Shown one piece after another: positions 36,688 through 46,104 of a stretch of DNA of 59,784 nucleotides (positions within the stretch are counted from its first letter, which is position 1; every line of letters begins with the position of its first letter). The notes under the pieces are model-generated. The model saw only the letters and a list, made by a program, of their open reading frames with translations, did not search any database and was not told where the DNA came from. The translations under genes were made by a program, and so were the position numbers. Origin of the DNA: Akkermansiaceae bacterium UBA956 (GTDB lineage: Bacteria; Verrucomicrobiota; Verrucomicrobiia; Verrucomicrobiales; Akkermansiaceae); assembly GCA_002293145.1 (NCBI GenBank), contig DBCO01000032.1, positions 1-59,784 of the forward strand, given 5' to 3'.

Positions 36688-36837
36688 ATTAGGGATATGA
36701 ATCATTCGAGTAGCCTGTGGGGATTTTGCAGGAAAATAGCAATTGAAGGGAAATTATTCGCAGCTTGAGATTTTTTAGCAAAATTCACAAAAAAACTTGC
36801 AACTGGTCAGCAAATTGCGTAGTAATAAACCGTGAGC

Positions 36838-36911
36838 GCGGGCATAGCTTAGTGGTAAAGCGCTATCCTTCCAAGTTAGACATGCGGGTTCGATTCCCGC
36901 TGCCCGCTCCA
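36838..36911 (+). tRNA. tRNA-Gly, anticodon TCC
   Basis: The 74-base cloverleaf folds cleanly: acceptor GCGGGCA with TGCCCGC, D-stem GCTT/AAGC, anticodon loop CTTCCAA (anticodon TCC, so it reads GGA and GGG), T-arm GCGGG-TTCGATT-CCCGC, discriminator T and an encoded CCA. The anticodon stem CTATC/GTTAG contains one T-T mismatch at its fourth pair. The gene stands between the frameshifted and the intact copy of the alanine-rich exported protein. Confidence 0.95.
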
Positions 36912-37005
36912 CTGTCTTCCAAAAATAACAGAAAAACAAAGTAAAAACATCCCTTGATCCTAGTTCAAGGGCTGACAGGTAATCAACAACGCACCTCATA
37001 CAAAT

Positions 37006-37551
37006 ATGAAAACAGCACTTAAATTTTCCACCCTCGCCCTATTATTGAGCGCATCGCTTTTGAGCGCAGCTCCTACCGTTGCGCCCAAATTTGCTAATGC
37101 AAAGGCAGCTGCAGCTTGGGTAGCAGCTGAGATCAAAAAGGATCCTGCCGCAGCGTCTGAAATTGCTGCCATGGCTGCCGCGTCATCACCTCAGTTTGCT
37201 GGCGAAATTACTCAGGCCGCTATCACGGCTTCCAATGCTAATGATATGAGCACTGCGGCAATTGTTGAAGCAGTAGCCAAGGCTGCTCCCGAGCAGATGG
37301 ACGCGATTGCTACTTTTGCTGTTGCAGTGCGCCCAGAGGCTGGTGATGAAGTTAACGCTGTTCGTGCTACTATCAACCCTGCTAGCAGCCCACTCGACTT
37401 TCCCTCAGCAGCTGGTGGCGGAGCTGGCAGCCCACCAGTCAATCCTCAGACAGGCCCTGGTAGTTCAACTACTACTGGTGGAGTTATCAATCAATACAAT
37501 CCGCCTGTAGTTGACTCAACTCCTGCTACCAGAAACGACAGGACTAGCTAA
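37006..37551 (+). CDS. Small exported alanine-rich helical protein near the exopolysaccharide genes
   Basis: A 181-residue protein with a signal peptide (MKTALKFSTLALLLSASLLSA). Three similar helical units of about 30 residues follow (DPAAASEIAAMAAASSPQFAGEI, NDMSTAAIVEAVAKAAPEQMDAI), then a proline/glycine/threonine-rich low-complexity tail from about residue 130. It has no catalytic motif. A broken paralog lies upstream across the tRNA gene. Its position just before an outer-membrane barrel and Wzc/Wza-like genes suggests a structural or adaptor role in polysaccharide export, which is inference. Confidence 0.75.
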   Translation: MKTALKFSTLALLLSASLLSAAPTVAPKFANAKAAAAWVAAEIKKDPAAASEIAAMAAASSPQFAGEITQAAITASNANDMSTAAIVEAVAKAAPEQMDAIATFAVAVRPEAGDEVNAVRATINPASSPLDFPSAAGGGAGSPPVNPQTGPGSSTTTGGVINQYNPPVVDSTPATRNDRTS

Positions 37552-37608
37552 TCTTTTGCAATTGCTTTATTCCAATGTAAAGCACCTAAACCATAAAATA
37601 CTTAAACT

Positions 37609-38820
37609 ATGAATTACAAAACAGCTCTCACATTTGCCGCCGTTGGCTCTTTCGGTGTAGCTTGCTCTCAAGGTCTCTTTTATTCGGGCGACAATACTTT
37701 CGAAAGAGCGCCGATCCGCTGGACAGCAGGAGCCAGCCTTGTTCTCGATAACAACATTAATCCAAGTGCAGTTGCTGGTACTCCCGGATACAATGAGGAA
37801 TCTTGGAGTCTCAATCCCAATGTCGCTGCTAAATTCACCACAAAGAGTCCGCAAACGACAATTGACTTTTATGCCCGTGCTGGTGTGAACTACTACCTAA
37901 CAGAATCCGATCTCGCGGGTGCCGACGACACCACACCTAGTGCCCGCACTAGCTTCGATCTAATCCATAGGATGAGCGAGCGTCTGCGCTTCACTAGTCG
38001 CAACTTCGCCTCTCATGAGATGGAGCCTGAATACGCTTATGGAGTTTCTAACCAGCGTGGCACTGATCCATCTACGTTCTGGAGTTCAGACAACTCTGTT
38101 GGCTATACTTGGACTGAGCGTGTCGGTTCCTACACCGGTTTTAACCTTACCGGATATACCGGCAGTGAACGTCAATCATGGTCTATTTTCCATCAAATGC
38201 GCTTCGTAGCTAGCCCGCGTTCCATAATCACCCCTGGCTATCGCTATAGCGAATGGGGTGGTGGTGACCCATCTGACTCCCAGAACCATTATTGGACTGT
38301 AGGTCTTGAGCATCGCTTGAGTTTGACTTCAATCGTTGTTCTTAATGGTGGTATTCAGGTTCGTGAAGTTGATGCCGCTGACAGTGGCACCTCGCCTTAT
38401 TTTGAGGTTGCTCTTAACACCCGCGTAAACACCAGCTTCACTGCCCGTGGTTTCGCTCGTTACAGTGCAGAAGATCTTGACACCATTCGTCGGATCGGCA
38501 CAGCCGATTTTGAGTTCAGCGATCAACAAGTATTGCGCGTCGGTCTAACTGGCGAATATATTTTGATGCCTCGCCTTACTGGATTTGGTGGTGTCGACTA
38601 TGTTTTCACATCCTTTGAAGCTGGCAATCAAGTGGGTGGCAGTCTCGCCGCAGGCGGTCAAGAAGAAGCCCTTGTCAACATGTATGTTGGTCTCCGTGCT
38701 AAGCTTACTGAGCAGTTGACTGGTGATTGCACTATCAACTATACCGATTCGGGCTCTGACTTTGAAGGTCGTGACTACGATCGCCTCCGTCTTAGCGCTG
38801 GCGTGAGCTACTCGTTCTAA
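37609..38820 (+). CDS. Outer-membrane beta-barrel protein of the exopolysaccharide locus
   Basis: A 403-residue protein with an N-terminal export signal and, throughout, alternating amphipathic strands rich in aromatic residues, ending in a terminal SYSF motif typical of outer-membrane barrels. The length and pattern (WTAGASLVLDNNI near the start, TSFDLIHRMSERLRFTS) fit the BBP2_2 barrel family commonly encoded next to polysaccharide biosynthesis genes. It should sit in the outer membrane and may form the secretion pore for, or bind, the polymer. A strong terminator follows it. Confidence 0.82.
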   Translation: MNYKTALTFAAVGSFGVACSQGLFYSGDNTFERAPIRWTAGASLVLDNNINPSAVAGTPGYNEESWSLNPNVAAKFTTKSPQTTIDFYARAGVNYYLTESDLAGADDTTPSARTSFDLIHRMSERLRFTSRNFASHEMEPEYAYGVSNQRGTDPSTFWSSDNSVGYTWTERVGSYTGFNLTGYTGSERQSWSIFHQMRFVASPRSIITPGYRYSEWGGGDPSDSQNHYWTVGLEHRLSLTSIVVLNGGIQVREVDAADSGTSPYFEVALNTRVNTSFTARGFARYSAEDLDTIRRIGTADFEFSDQQVLRVGLTGEYILMPRLTGFGGVDYVFTSFEAGNQVGGSLAAGGQEEALVNMYVGLRAKLTEQLTGDCTINYTDSGSDFEGRDYDRLRLSAGVSYSF

Positions 38821-38873
38821 TTTGTTGATACATTAGTCACTAACAAAATTTCTAACAAATCATAGATTTTTAC

Positions 38874-38912
38874 ACTCCCGCAATGTTTTTCATTGCGGGA
38901 GTTTTGTTTGTA
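38874..38912 (+). terminator. Rho-independent terminator after the barrel gene
   Basis: ACTCCCGCAATG (38874-38885), loop TTTTT, CATTGCGGGAGT (38891-38902): a perfect 12-bp stem followed by TTTGTTTG. It separates the barrel gene from the tyrosine-kinase gene, which therefore probably has its own promoter. Confidence 0.92.
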
Positions 38913-38995
38913 AGATAGCTTCTTCACGAACACTACAACCAAGCTCGTTCAATCAATTTTCACATTCCTCCCATTCCTTCTGATCCATTTTTTAT

Positions 38996-41149
38996 ATGCA
39001 ACCACAAAGCTCTAACAGTGAAGCAGCCCTTCATGCCGTAGATTACTGGCAGGTGATCAAAAATCGCTACGGCGTGATTTTGATAACTCTCTTGCTGGTG
39101 TTCATGACTGCAGCTGTCATTACCTATGTGATGCCGCGCAAATTTGAAAGCCGCGCAGTCGTGCAAGTGAACCCCTCCAACCGCTTTGGCACGGCGTTCG
39201 GAGATGACAATAATTCGCAGATTCAAATGACTCCGCAGTTCTTCGCGACGCAATTCGAAATCATCCGTTCTCAAATGACGCTGCGTCGCGTTGTCGATAA
39301 GCTGCGCCTCACCAATCGCTGGAACGTCACGGAAGAAGATGCCTTGATGACCTTAACGGGAATTGTGCAAGCACAAAACATCCGCGGCACCGACCTGATC
39401 GAGATCACTGTTCTTCATCCAGGTGCTGAAGATGCACGAGACATTGCCGTTGAAGTTTATGAGGCATACAAAGCACGACGGGTCCAGGAGGAAACGGATT
39501 TATCCGAGAATGCATCGAAGCAGTTGGAGCAGGCTGTACTTGAGCACTCTGATGTTGTTGAGGAGAAGCGCAAGCAGCGCGACAATCTCCAACGTCGCGC
39601 GCCGTCGGTGGTTCGGGATTTTCTAACAGGAAACGCAGGCAACGGATATCAGAGCATGCAAGCCAACGTGGAGAGCCAAGTCGAAGCTGCGAAAACTACT
39701 CTCGCAGAGCTTGACAGCATGATTGCGAGCATCGATCGCTTGAGCGCGGATGAAGTGATCCGCTACGCTGCGAATCTCGAAGTCGCTGGTCAAGATTTGA
39801 AGTCGCTGTTTCCTGAATACCAAGAACAAGTCCGCATGCTCAGCGGCATGCAAGTGCAAGGCCTTGGCCCTCGTCATCCCAATGTGCTAGCACAGGAAAG
39901 CACGGTAGACAGCCTCTTCAAGCAACTCCAAGCCAGCGTTGTTTCGTTTAAAGATTCATTGAAGATTAAGCGAGAAACGAAAAATGTCGAGCTTGTCGAG
40001 TTAAACAATCGCCTCGTTGAAGTAAAGGATATGAGCAAGGAGAACATCATTGCGATGACGCAGATTCAGAACGTTCATGATGAGTTCACCACCCAACAAA
40101 AATTGCTCGATGAGATGAAGCAAAAACTCACTACGGATCGCATCAATTTGCGCCAACCACAAAACATCATCCAGCTCCACGAAGAACCCGTTGTAGCTCG
40201 TTTTCCATCCAGCCCGAAGGTGAACATCGCGCTCATTCTCGGCGCCGTCGTTGGCCTAGTCTTTGGCATCGGTATCGCCTTTTTCCTTGAATACCTCGAC
40301 ACCTCTGTCAAGACTCTTGAAGATGTTGAGCGCTATTTGCAAGTGCCTGTGCTCGCTGTGATTCCAAAGGATATCGGCGTGCTGCACAAGCAAAGCGGTA
40401 TGAGCCCCGATGCCGAGGCCTATCGGATTTTGCGCACCAACATTGAGTTCAATCGCAAAAACCCCGAGGACAACTCGATCACGGTGGTCTCCGGCGCTGC
40501 TGGTGAAGGTAAATCCACCACTTTGGTCAATCTTGCCTACATTTGCGCCCAAGGTGGCTACACCACGCTGATGATCGATGCCGACCTTCGTCGTCCTCGT
40601 TTGCATACGTTCTTTGATATCAACAATTCCGTCGGTCTCAGCAACTACCTCACTACCGAATTGATGCTTGAAGACGTCATCCTGCAGACCCCCGTAGAAA
40701 ATTTGTTCTTCATGCCCTCCGGCATTCTCCCCGCCGATGCCGCAGGCATTCTTAACTCGCGCCGCATGTCCGAGCTCATCGCCGATGTCAAACAACGCTT
40801 CGACCTCGTCCTCGTTGACTCCCCGCCGATTCTCGGTGTCAGCGATGCCTCCGTTCTCGCCAGTGAGGTTGATCTTACCATAATCGTGGTGCAACACCGT
40901 AAGCTTCCTCGCAACATGCTCCTCCGCGTGAAGCAAGCTGTTGAAAATGTCGGCGGTCATGTGCTCGGTGTTGTTCTAAACAACGTCGACGTCCGCAGTG
41001 ATAGCCAATACCAATACTACACCAGCTACTACACCTACTACGCTCCTGCCGAAAGTGAGTTGCCACAGCCGCAGCCTAGCACGTCATCGCGCCCCGCGAC
41101 TCCTTCTTCTACTGCCTCCACTTCCAATCAAAACGATACACTGTATTGA
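38996..41149 (+). CDS. Polysaccharide co-polymerase / tyrosine autokinase (Wzc/BY-kinase)
   Basis: The 717-residue inner-membrane protein controls chain length and export of capsule or exopolysaccharide. An N-terminal Wzz domain has a first membrane helix (about residues 28-47), then a long coiled-coil periplasmic part and a second helix (about 405-425, VNIALILGAVVGLVFGIGIAFF). The cytoplasmic kinase domain carries Walker A GAAGEGKST (about 498-508), Walker A' LMIDADLRRPR and Walker B VLVDSPP. A C-terminal tyrosine cluster (QYQYYTSYYTYY, about 675-686) is the usual autophosphorylation site. The Wza-like gene follows after 22 bases. Confidence 0.93.
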   Translation: MQPQSSNSEAALHAVDYWQVIKNRYGVILITLLLVFMTAAVITYVMPRKFESRAVVQVNPSNRFGTAFGDDNNSQIQMTPQFFATQFEIIRSQMTLRRVVDKLRLTNRWNVTEEDALMTLTGIVQAQNIRGTDLIEITVLHPGAEDARDIAVEVYEAYKARRVQEETDLSENASKQLEQAVLEHSDVVEEKRKQRDNLQRRAPSVVRDFLTGNAGNGYQSMQANVESQVEAAKTTLAELDSMIASIDRLSADEVIRYAANLEVAGQDLKSLFPEYQEQVRMLSGMQVQGLGPRHPNVLAQESTVDSLFKQLQASVVSFKDSLKIKRETKNVELVELNNRLVEVKDMSKENIIAMTQIQNVHDEFTTQQKLLDEMKQKLTTDRINLRQPQNIIQLHEEPVVARFPSSPKVNIALILGAVVGLVFGIGIAFFLEYLDTSVKTLEDVERYLQVPVLAVIPKDIGVLHKQSGMSPDAEAYRILRTNIEFNRKNPEDNSITVVSGAAGEGKSTTLVNLAYICAQGGYTTLMIDADLRRPRLHTFFDINNSVGLSNYLTTELMLEDVILQTPVENLFFMPSGILPADAAGILNSRRMSELIADVKQRFDLVLVDSPPILGVSDASVLASEVDLTIIVVQHRKLPRNMLLRVKQAVENVGGHVLGVVLNNVDVRSDSQYQYYTSYYTYYAPAESELPQPQPSTSSRPATPSSTASTSNQNDTLY

Positions 41150-41171
41150 CTCCTATAACTCCATTGCTATC

Positions 41172-41756
41172 ATGAAAAAATATCTACTACCATTGATTCT
41201 GATCGCTCTGACGATCACCTCACCCTCGGCCTTCGCCCAAATTGTAGCAGGCCGCGGTATCGAAATTCGCATTCAAGGCGTTCCTGTTGAGGAAAAAGGC
41301 CGTATCGATGGTGCTTACTCTGTCTCCAACACAGGCACCGTCCGCATGCCCCTCATTGGTCCAAATGGCTCCAGCGCAGAAGTCAGCATCGCCGGCATGT
41401 CTACTAATGCCGCTGCTGCCAAGCTCGAAGGTATTTATAAGACTAACGGAATCTATACCTCACCCACATTTCAAATCAGCGCCACCAGCGCTGACGCCAT
41501 CCGCCAAGATCAAGTTACCATCAGTGGCTTTGTTCGCGGTGCTGGTCCTAAGTTCTACACGCCTGGCATGACCTTGTATCAAGCCGTAGCTGCAGCAGGT
41601 GGCCCCAATGAATTCGGCGATATGAAAAAAGTCTTGCTCATGCGCGGCAAAAGTAGCCGTGTTTACAACCTGAACAACCTTCAGGACCGTAACGTAATTC
41701 TTCAGCCCGATGACACCATCGAGGTGCCAGAGAAAAGCATCATTCCATTCCGCTAA
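41172..41756 (+). CDS. Polysaccharide export (Wza-like) protein, short form
   Basis: The start is the ATG at 41172 (MKKYLLPLILIALTITSPSAFAQ), a good signal peptide without a lipobox cysteine; an upstream open extension to 40998 overlaps the kinase gene and is rejected. The 195-residue protein has a Poly_export-like N-terminal region (VAGRGIEIRIQGVPVEEKGRI) and one SLBB-like domain (VTISGFVRGAGPKFYTPGMTLYQAVAAAGGPNEFGD). It is shorter than classical Wza, lacking its C-terminal outer-membrane helix, so it may depend on the barrel protein at 37609-38820 for passage through the outer membrane (inference). Confidence 0.85.
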   Translation: MKKYLLPLILIALTITSPSAFAQIVAGRGIEIRIQGVPVEEKGRIDGAYSVSNTGTVRMPLIGPNGSSAEVSIAGMSTNAAAAKLEGIYKTNGIYTSPTFQISATSADAIRQDQVTISGFVRGAGPKFYTPGMTLYQAVAAAGGPNEFGDMKKVLLMRGKSSRVYNLNNLQDRNVILQPDDTIEVPEKSIIPFR

Positions 41757-41783
41757 AGGCGCTTCACATCCTCAGCCCACTTC

Positions 41784-42686
41784 ATGAAAAAATTTGGAAT
41801 CATCCTATTTTCTCTCGGGGTGGGTTTTTTATGCGCCCAAGAAAAAGCGCCAGTTCAGCTCAAGGTGATTCCCGTAGAGCCCGCACCGCATGTGCCCGCG
41901 CCTCCGCCCGCAACTGCGGCTTCAGCACCAGATACTCCTTCACCCTCGCCCCAGGACTTCAACGAGGCAAAAATCACCGAGGCCATCCAAGGCTGGAAAT
42001 CCCCAACTCGCGAGCATCGCGAAATGGCCACTCAGTTCCTCAAAACCTGGGTGGAAAGCAACCCCGCGCAGGCCAAAAAACGCCTCCTCAGCATCCTTCG
42101 CGAAGACCCCCAACCGGAAGCCCGCGAACGATCCGTCAAGCTCCTGAAAATCGTCGCCGCTAGCGAGTTCGATAAAACCGGAGATGGCTACATCGGCGTC
42201 GCGATGGAGCTATCAGCCATTGAGCTTAAGCATCCACAAGATCTGTCTACACTGATTGGCTTACCCATCACGGCCGTAAGCCCCAGTTCTCCTGCGGAAA
42301 AATCGGGTCTGAAACCTGGCGATATCGTAGTGTCTCTCGATGGTTTTCGCTGGCGAACACTCGAAGAAATTGTTGACGAATACGCAGGGCTAAGAGCGAA
42401 AATTCGCGCCAAAGGTGCCGGTGCCACCGTCGTTTTCGAGATGATGCGCAAAAACGAAATTGTCAAAATCCCCGTCACTCTCAAACGTAGACCCGCGAAC
42501 CTTGAAAGGCTTCCCTTCGATGTTCCCAACTTCAATGGCCTACGCGGCGGTGCGCAACTCGGGCTCGCTCAAGGCCTTCAGTTCGATAAAAAAATGATCG
42601 ACGATTTGGTAGCAGAAGAAAAAAATAGCTCCCAATACTTCCAAGAGTGGCTCAAACTGCAAGAACAGGTCCCCACCGCAAAATAA
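41784..42686 (+). CDS. Exported PDZ-domain protein
   Basis: A 300-residue protein with a signal segment (residues 1-18, possibly lipoprotein-like around LCAQE), a proline-rich linker, a helical region (about 50-130) and one PDZ domain (about 160-240: GLPITAVSPSSPAEKSGLKPGDIVVSLDGFRW). No protease domain is present, so it is likely an adaptor or chaperone. It lies between the polysaccharide export gene and the periplasmic protease Prc, and could present substrates to the latter. Confidence 0.8.
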   Translation: MKKFGIILFSLGVGFLCAQEKAPVQLKVIPVEPAPHVPAPPPATAASAPDTPSPSPQDFNEAKITEAIQGWKSPTREHREMATQFLKTWVESNPAQAKKRLLSILREDPQPEARERSVKLLKIVAASEFDKTGDGYIGVAMELSAIELKHPQDLSTLIGLPITAVSPSSPAEKSGLKPGDIVVSLDGFRWRTLEEIVDEYAGLRAKIRAKGAGATVVFEMMRKNEIVKIPVTLKRRPANLERLPFDVPNFNGLRGGAQLGLAQGLQFDKKMIDDLVAEEKNSSQYFQEWLKLQEQVPTAK

Positions 42687-42787
42687 CTAAACAAAGCAGC
42701 CCCGCCACATAGCTTTGTTTCGTGGACAAATCGCGGAAAGATGTCATCATATCCCACGTAAGCTACTCAACGCAAAAATCTCCCATC

Positions 42788-45040
42788 ATGAGCAATCGTA
42801 TCCTTCGTCAATTTGTCACTTCGGCCTCCCTAGCACTGGTGACCTGCTGTGCCGTGCAGGCAGAGCAACCCACCGATTTCAATGAAGTCGGCAAGCAAGT
42901 TTCCATCCTCTTACAAAACACCCACTTCAGCCGTGCCAAATGGGATGGCAAACTCGGCGAAAAATTTCTCGATACCTACCTGCTCGATCTTGACCCAAAG
43001 CGCATGTATTTCCGTCAGCCCGATGTCGATCGTTTTCACAAAGATTACGCCGAGACCTTACACGAAATGCTCCTCCGCAAGACCAGCATCACCGCCGCGG
43101 ATGACATCTACAAGGTGTTTCAAGACCGCGTCACCGAGAGCTCTGAATTCATCAAAAAAACCCTCGCCGCTAATGAATTCGATTTCACCAAAGATGAAAC
43201 CATCGAGCGCACACGCAAGGATGCCCCTTATCCCAAAGACCGCGCCGAGTCAGAAGCCCTGTGGCTGCTGACCGTCAAGGATGCCGTGCTCGGCGAGGTT
43301 CTCCGCCGTGAGAATATCGCCCGCCTCGCCAAGGAGCAGGACAAAGATGATCCGCTCAAAGGTGAGAAATCACCTGTAGAAAAAGTCCGCCTCCGCTATG
43401 ATCGTCTTCAACGCGCCATCGCCGAGGTCGATAATGAAGACATCGCCAATTTCTTCCTCTCCGCCGTTACCCAAACACTCGACCCCCACACGGAGTACAT
43501 GGGCTACCGCGAGATCGAGCGTTTCAAGGACAGTATGAAAAATGCCCTCGTTGGCATCGGTGCTCAGCTCCAAGAAGAAGAGGACGGCGCCACCATCATC
43601 AAGGGTATCGTCGTCGGCGGTCCTGCCGATAAGCACGGCGAACTCAAGCTCAATGACCGCATCGTCGGCGTCGATACCCTCGACACTGGCGACATGGTCG
43701 ATATCATGTTCATGAAGCTCGATAAAGTCGTCGATCTGATCCGTGGCAAGGAAGACACCAAAGTCCGCATTAAGGTCGAGCCCGCAGGAGCCACTCCCGG
43801 CGAGAGCAAATTCATCACCATCACCCGTGGCAAAGTCGAAATGAAGGACGAGCAAGCCAGCGCCGAGATCATCGAGCGCAAGGACTCCAAGGGCAAAAAT
43901 CGCCGCCTCGGCTGGATCACCTTGCCTTCCTTTTACATGGACTTCGACAACGGCGAGGCCAGCTGCGCCAACGATGTCAAAAAACTCCTTGTCTCTCTCA
44001 TGGAGGAAAAAATCGACGGCCTGATCATCGATCTCCGCGGTAATGGCGGTGGCTCCCTCGATGAAGTCCGCAAAATGACCGGCTATTTCATCAATCGCGG
44101 CCCCGTCGTCCAAGTCAAAAACGAACTCGGCCAGATCGAGGTCAAGGATACCGATGCCCGCGAGCCGATCTACAATGGCCCGCTCGTCGTTCTCATCGAT
44201 AAGACCAGCGCCTCCGCCAGCGAGATTCTCGCCGGTGCCCTCCAGGACCACAACCGCGCCGTCATCGTTGGCGATAGCTCCACCTTCGGTAAAGGCACCG
44301 TGCAGCAGCTCATGGATGTCGGCCGGATGATGCCCTTCTTCGCCCGCCGCGATCGCGCCGGCACCGTCAAGGTCACCCTCCAGAAGTTTTACCGCCCCAC
44401 CGGCCACTCGACCCAGCTCGAAGGCGTCAAGTCCGACATCGTCCTCCCCAGCATCCTTGAGGGCCTAGAAGTCGGCGAAGGATATCTCGATAACGTCCTT
44501 GAGTTCGATCGCATCCGTATTGCGGCCGACTTTGAGCCTAAGGAGCGCAAGAACCTCTTCCTCCCGCGTCTTGCCGAACTCAGCGCCGCCCGCATGAAGG
44601 AAAACAAGGACATGTCCTACGTCAAGGAAGACATCGCCGAGATGCAACGCCGCATGAAGGAAAACAAAGAAACGCTTTCCAAGGCCCTGCGCGAAAAGGA
44701 AATCGCCGATGCCGATGCCAAGCGCAAAGCCCGCAACGCCGAGCGCCTCGCCCGCTTTGAGGCCATCCAAAAAGAAGACCTCGCCACCATGAAGTTCTAC
44801 AAACTCTCCCTCGGCGATGTCGATACCAAGATCAAGGCCCACGCCTACGATCCCTCCAAGGAGGACGAAGAATACATGCGCAAGGCCAAGGAAAAAACCG
44901 AAGAGCTCGACGATACCCCCAAATGGCCCAGCGGCATGGAAATTGTCAAGCGTGAGGGCCTATCGATCCTCACCGATCTCGCCGAAATCACCGAGTCCTC
45001 CCGCGAGGCCGGACTTCTCAAGAAAACTGCCGAGCGCTAA
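42788..45040 (+). CDS. prc: Tail-specific (C-terminal processing) protease Prc
   Basis: I choose the ATG at 42788 (MSNRILRQFVTSASLALVTCCAVQA), a signal peptide, giving 750 residues; a GTG frame start at 42722 has no support. The protein has the Prc layout: N-terminal helical domain, PDZ domain (about 225-310), S41 peptidase core and a long C-terminal DUF3340 helical domain. The catalytic Ser/Lys dyad is visible: Ser476 in TSASASEILAG and Lys502 in FGKGTVQQ, with Asp487 between. It degrades or trims periplasmic proteins from the C-terminus. The next gene starts 18 bases after its stop. Confidence 0.95.
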   Translation: MSNRILRQFVTSASLALVTCCAVQAEQPTDFNEVGKQVSILLQNTHFSRAKWDGKLGEKFLDTYLLDLDPKRMYFRQPDVDRFHKDYAETLHEMLLRKTSITAADDIYKVFQDRVTESSEFIKKTLAANEFDFTKDETIERTRKDAPYPKDRAESEALWLLTVKDAVLGEVLRRENIARLAKEQDKDDPLKGEKSPVEKVRLRYDRLQRAIAEVDNEDIANFFLSAVTQTLDPHTEYMGYREIERFKDSMKNALVGIGAQLQEEEDGATIIKGIVVGGPADKHGELKLNDRIVGVDTLDTGDMVDIMFMKLDKVVDLIRGKEDTKVRIKVEPAGATPGESKFITITRGKVEMKDEQASAEIIERKDSKGKNRRLGWITLPSFYMDFDNGEASCANDVKKLLVSLMEEKIDGLIIDLRGNGGGSLDEVRKMTGYFINRGPVVQVKNELGQIEVKDTDAREPIYNGPLVVLIDKTSASASEILAGALQDHNRAVIVGDSSTFGKGTVQQLMDVGRMMPFFARRDRAGTVKVTLQKFYRPTGHSTQLEGVKSDIVLPSILEGLEVGEGYLDNVLEFDRIRIAADFEPKERKNLFLPRLAELSAARMKENKDMSYVKEDIAEMQRRMKENKETLSKALREKEIADADAKRKARNAERLARFEAIQKEDLATMKFYKLSLGDVDTKIKAHAYDPSKEDEEYMRKAKEKTEELDDTPKWPSGMEIVKREGLSILTDLAEITESSREAGLLKKTAER

Positions 45041-45058
45041 ACTTTGGTCATCCCAGAC

Positions 45059-45739
45059 ATGTCAGACGTCGCCGCGAACCTCACCGAGATCCAGCAGCAC
45101 ATCCACGCCGCCTGCGCGCGCTCAGGCCGCAGTGCTGACGATGTCACCCTCATTGCCGTCACCAAGACCTTCAGCGCCGATCGTGTGCGCGAGGCCTACG
45201 ATTGCGGCCAACGCCACGTCGGCGAAAATCGACTACAGGAAGCCGAGTCAAAAATCCCGCTCCTGCCCGCCTCGCTGCAGTGGCACTACATCGGCCAACT
45301 CCAGCGCAACAAAGTCCGCAAGGTCCTGCCGCAGTTCTGCCTCATCCACAGCATCGATTCCCTGCGTCTTGCCCAATACGCCGATGAAGTCGCCCGCGAG
45401 CTCGGCCTCTTTCCCCAAGTCCTGCTCCAGCTCAACCTCGCCAACGAAGAAAGCAAAGCCGGCTTCAGCGCCGATGCCCTCCGCGAGGACTGGGACAGCC
45501 TACTGCGCCTCGAACGCCTCGAAATCATGGGTCTCATGACCGTGCCACCCGCCTGCGATGATCCTGAGCAATCCCGCCCCTGGTTCCGCGCCCTGCGCGA
45601 GCTCCGGGACGAACTCGCCACCCTCACGGAAACACCCATGCCCTACCTCAGCATGGGCATGAGCGGCGACTACCCCATCGCCATCGAAGAAGGCGCCACC
45701 CACATCCGCGTCGGCTCCGCGGTCTTTGGAAAAAGGTGA
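45059..45739 (+). CDS. yggS: YggS/PLPBP-family pyridoxal-phosphate homeostasis protein
   Basis: The ATG at 45059 gives 226 residues of the alanine-racemase-like barrel family that binds PLP without known enzymatic activity. The PLP lysine is Lys36 in LIAVTKTFSADRV. Other family marks are GENRLQEAESK, WHYIGQLQRNKVRKVLP, LIHSIDSLRLA, GLMTVPP, LSMGMSGDYPIAIEEGAT and VRVGSAVFG-like ending. It probably forms a transcription unit with prc. Confidence 0.95.
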   Translation: MSDVAANLTEIQQHIHAACARSGRSADDVTLIAVTKTFSADRVREAYDCGQRHVGENRLQEAESKIPLLPASLQWHYIGQLQRNKVRKVLPQFCLIHSIDSLRLAQYADEVARELGLFPQVLLQLNLANEESKAGFSADALREDWDSLLRLERLEIMGLMTVPPACDDPEQSRPWFRALRELRDELATLTETPMPYLSMGMSGDYPIAIEEGATHIRVGSAVFGKR

Positions 45740-45813
45740 GAAGTTTTAAGTTTTAAGCATTTACCCCCAAATCCCTCCTTGATTTCCTTACTTAATTCGC
45801 TTACTTTTTCGTC

Positions 45814-46086
45814 ATGCGAGCGACGCTTACTTCCAAAGGTCAGATTACCATTCCCATCGATGTGCGCAATCGACTCCACCTCAAGCCGGGCGATGTCTTG
45901 GAATTTGATGAAACTGCTCCCTTTCTCAAGGCGACAAGAACGATTTCTGCCGATGCTTGGGAACAATTTGGCAAAGCCGCTGCTGATCCTTGGGCTGGCA
46001 TGAGCACCCTCGAGATCATGGACGAATTGCGCGGCCCCGTGGAACTTCCTCCACTTCGAGGAGCCGAGATCTCTGCCACCGAGTAA
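45814..46086 (+). CDS. AbrB/MazE-type antitoxin
   Basis: A 90-residue protein. The first 45 residues form a swapped-hairpin AbrB DNA-binding domain (MRATLTSKGQITIPIDVRN, HLKPGDVLEFDE). The C-terminal half, rich in tryptophan and acidic residues, would wrap the toxin. The PIN-domain gene starts 18 bases downstream. Together they form a VapBC-type module that probably represses its own promoter. Confidence 0.9.
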   Translation: MRATLTSKGQITIPIDVRNRLHLKPGDVLEFDETAPFLKATRTISADAWEQFGKAAADPWAGMSTLEIMDELRGPVELPPLRGAEISATE

Positions 46087-46104
46087 CCTTGCATCTCTTT
46101 TGTT

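Noticed and set aside
36838..36911. tRNA gene as attachment site of an integrated element
   Set aside because: No integrase gene and no repeated tRNA 3' end were seen within the window.
43370..44407. 345-residue frame on the minus strand opposite prc
   Set aside because: Low-complexity D/E/L/A-rich translation caused by codon bias of the real protease gene on the other strand.
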